Source: Kudoa neothunni (lineage: Eukaryota > Cnidaria). Taken from it: a stretch of 64,000 nucleotides of DNA. The stretch is taken from positions 14,818,001 through 14,882,000 of the forward strand of contig OZ199838.1 in the NCBI GenBank assembly GCA_964304625.1, written 5' to 3'. Made by a program: the position numbers and the translations under genes. This document shows positions 63,479 to 64,000 of this stretch, piece by piece; position 1 is the stretch's first letter, and the number at the start of each line of letters is the position of its first letter. Below the pieces are notes generated by a model. That model was given only the letters and a program-made list of their open reading frames with translations, was not told the origin of the DNA and made no database searches.

Positions 63479-63892
63479 TTATATAGGGAGAGGGGCTGGT
63501 GATTCCGATTTTTTCCGGGTCTCCAAAATGGTCGGGCGCGCCTCCGCCTTTGAACGAAACGGGATCCTCCTCGCCCGGTCTCCTACGTTCGGCTTAGACC
63601 CAAAAGCTCCGTAAGCAACTCGTAGGTCTAAGACTAGAGCTGTCGTGGTGGAGAACCCGGGGTCAAACACGGCTTGGATTCAGAGGGAAATAGTTTGTAA
63701 GTGTTGACCCCGCGGCCGTCCGAATGTTTCCCGCGCTAAACTGGAGAAGTCGGAGACCCAACACTTATCAAGGTCTTCAGTACATATAGAATTATTTAAT
63801 TTTCTTGTGTTATAATTGTCAGATCCACCATCATGAACGGTTTCAACCTCTTCCATAGCGCCAACGTCATCGGGGTCATCTAGTATAATCAA
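63479..63892 (-). other. GC-rich island with minus-strand ORFs, unidentified
   Basis: 63500-63760 is far richer in G+C and CpG than the rest of the window. Two minus-strand ORFs (63892-63680 and 63670-63479) are in different frames; the first is acidic (DDPDDVGAMEEVETVHDGG), the second basic. I recognise neither. It could be the edge of a gene that continues past the window, a retrotransposon 5' region, or foreign DNA. Confidence 0.3.
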
Positions 63893-64000
63893 ACCAGATA
63901 AGCATCAATTAATACCGTCAATAATTTCATGATTTCCATAATTGTAATCAATTAACGATTTTTCTCTGTGTATATTAAATATTTCGAAATCGACAAAAAT

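Overview
The window is AT-rich animal DNA (metazoan invertebrate by gene content; I cannot place it closer). The evidence is spliced host genes with GT..AG introns that are mostly only 40-60 nt long, including an Ena/VASP protein, exocyst Exo84, symplekin and a CH-domain UPF1. Between them lie long AT-rich spacers full of decayed DNA transposons.

Host genes, left to right: a strongly divergent two-exon histone H3 (13.0-13.6 kb, minus); exocyst EXOC8/Exo84 (19.4-23.3 kb, minus); the nonsense-mediated-decay helicase UPF1, resolved to 18 exons and 1085 codons (27.6-35.5 kb, minus); an Ena/VASP actin regulator whose start codon appears to be split by an intron (43.05-44.85 kb, plus); symplekin, with many exons resolved but the 5' end not found (48.2-52.4 kb, minus); a HEAT-like gene I do not recognise (54.0-55.5 kb, minus); and a double-hotdog acyl-CoA thioesterase of the ACOT7 type (58.4-59.75 kb, plus). 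A 98-codon intronless ORF at 15.4 kb may be a further gene. These are ordinary housekeeping genes in no operon-like order.

Mobile DNA: 1.9-11.6 kb is a transposon graveyard with a complete-length pogo/Tigger relic, a MULE fragment, two related Tc1-like IS630-type elements (one nested inside another TA-inserted element), a hAT MITE and a Merlin element. A 2.2 kb piggyBac relic lies at 24.5-26.7 kb and several TTAA-bounded MITEs (17.1, 33.6, 39.6, 46.1 kb) look like its non-autonomous kin. A second Merlin relic and a FLYWCH-type MULE relic sit together at 37-39 kb between two copies of a 76-bp direct repeat. hAT-type MITEs occur at 36.1, 46.9 and 56.55 kb.

Two kinds of pol III-promoter-like sequence stand out: a SINE-like, GC-richer block at 47.3-47.8 kb, and a roughly 131-bp unit present twice (47.85 and 63.1 kb, opposite orientation) that has A and B boxes and is bounded by inverted TGTAACA/TGTTACA ends.

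No CRISPR, rRNA, convincing functional tRNA gene or prokaryotic operon is present. Exon models were built by eye from splice sites and remembered family sequences; three of the host genes contain one junction each that is out of phase by one base.
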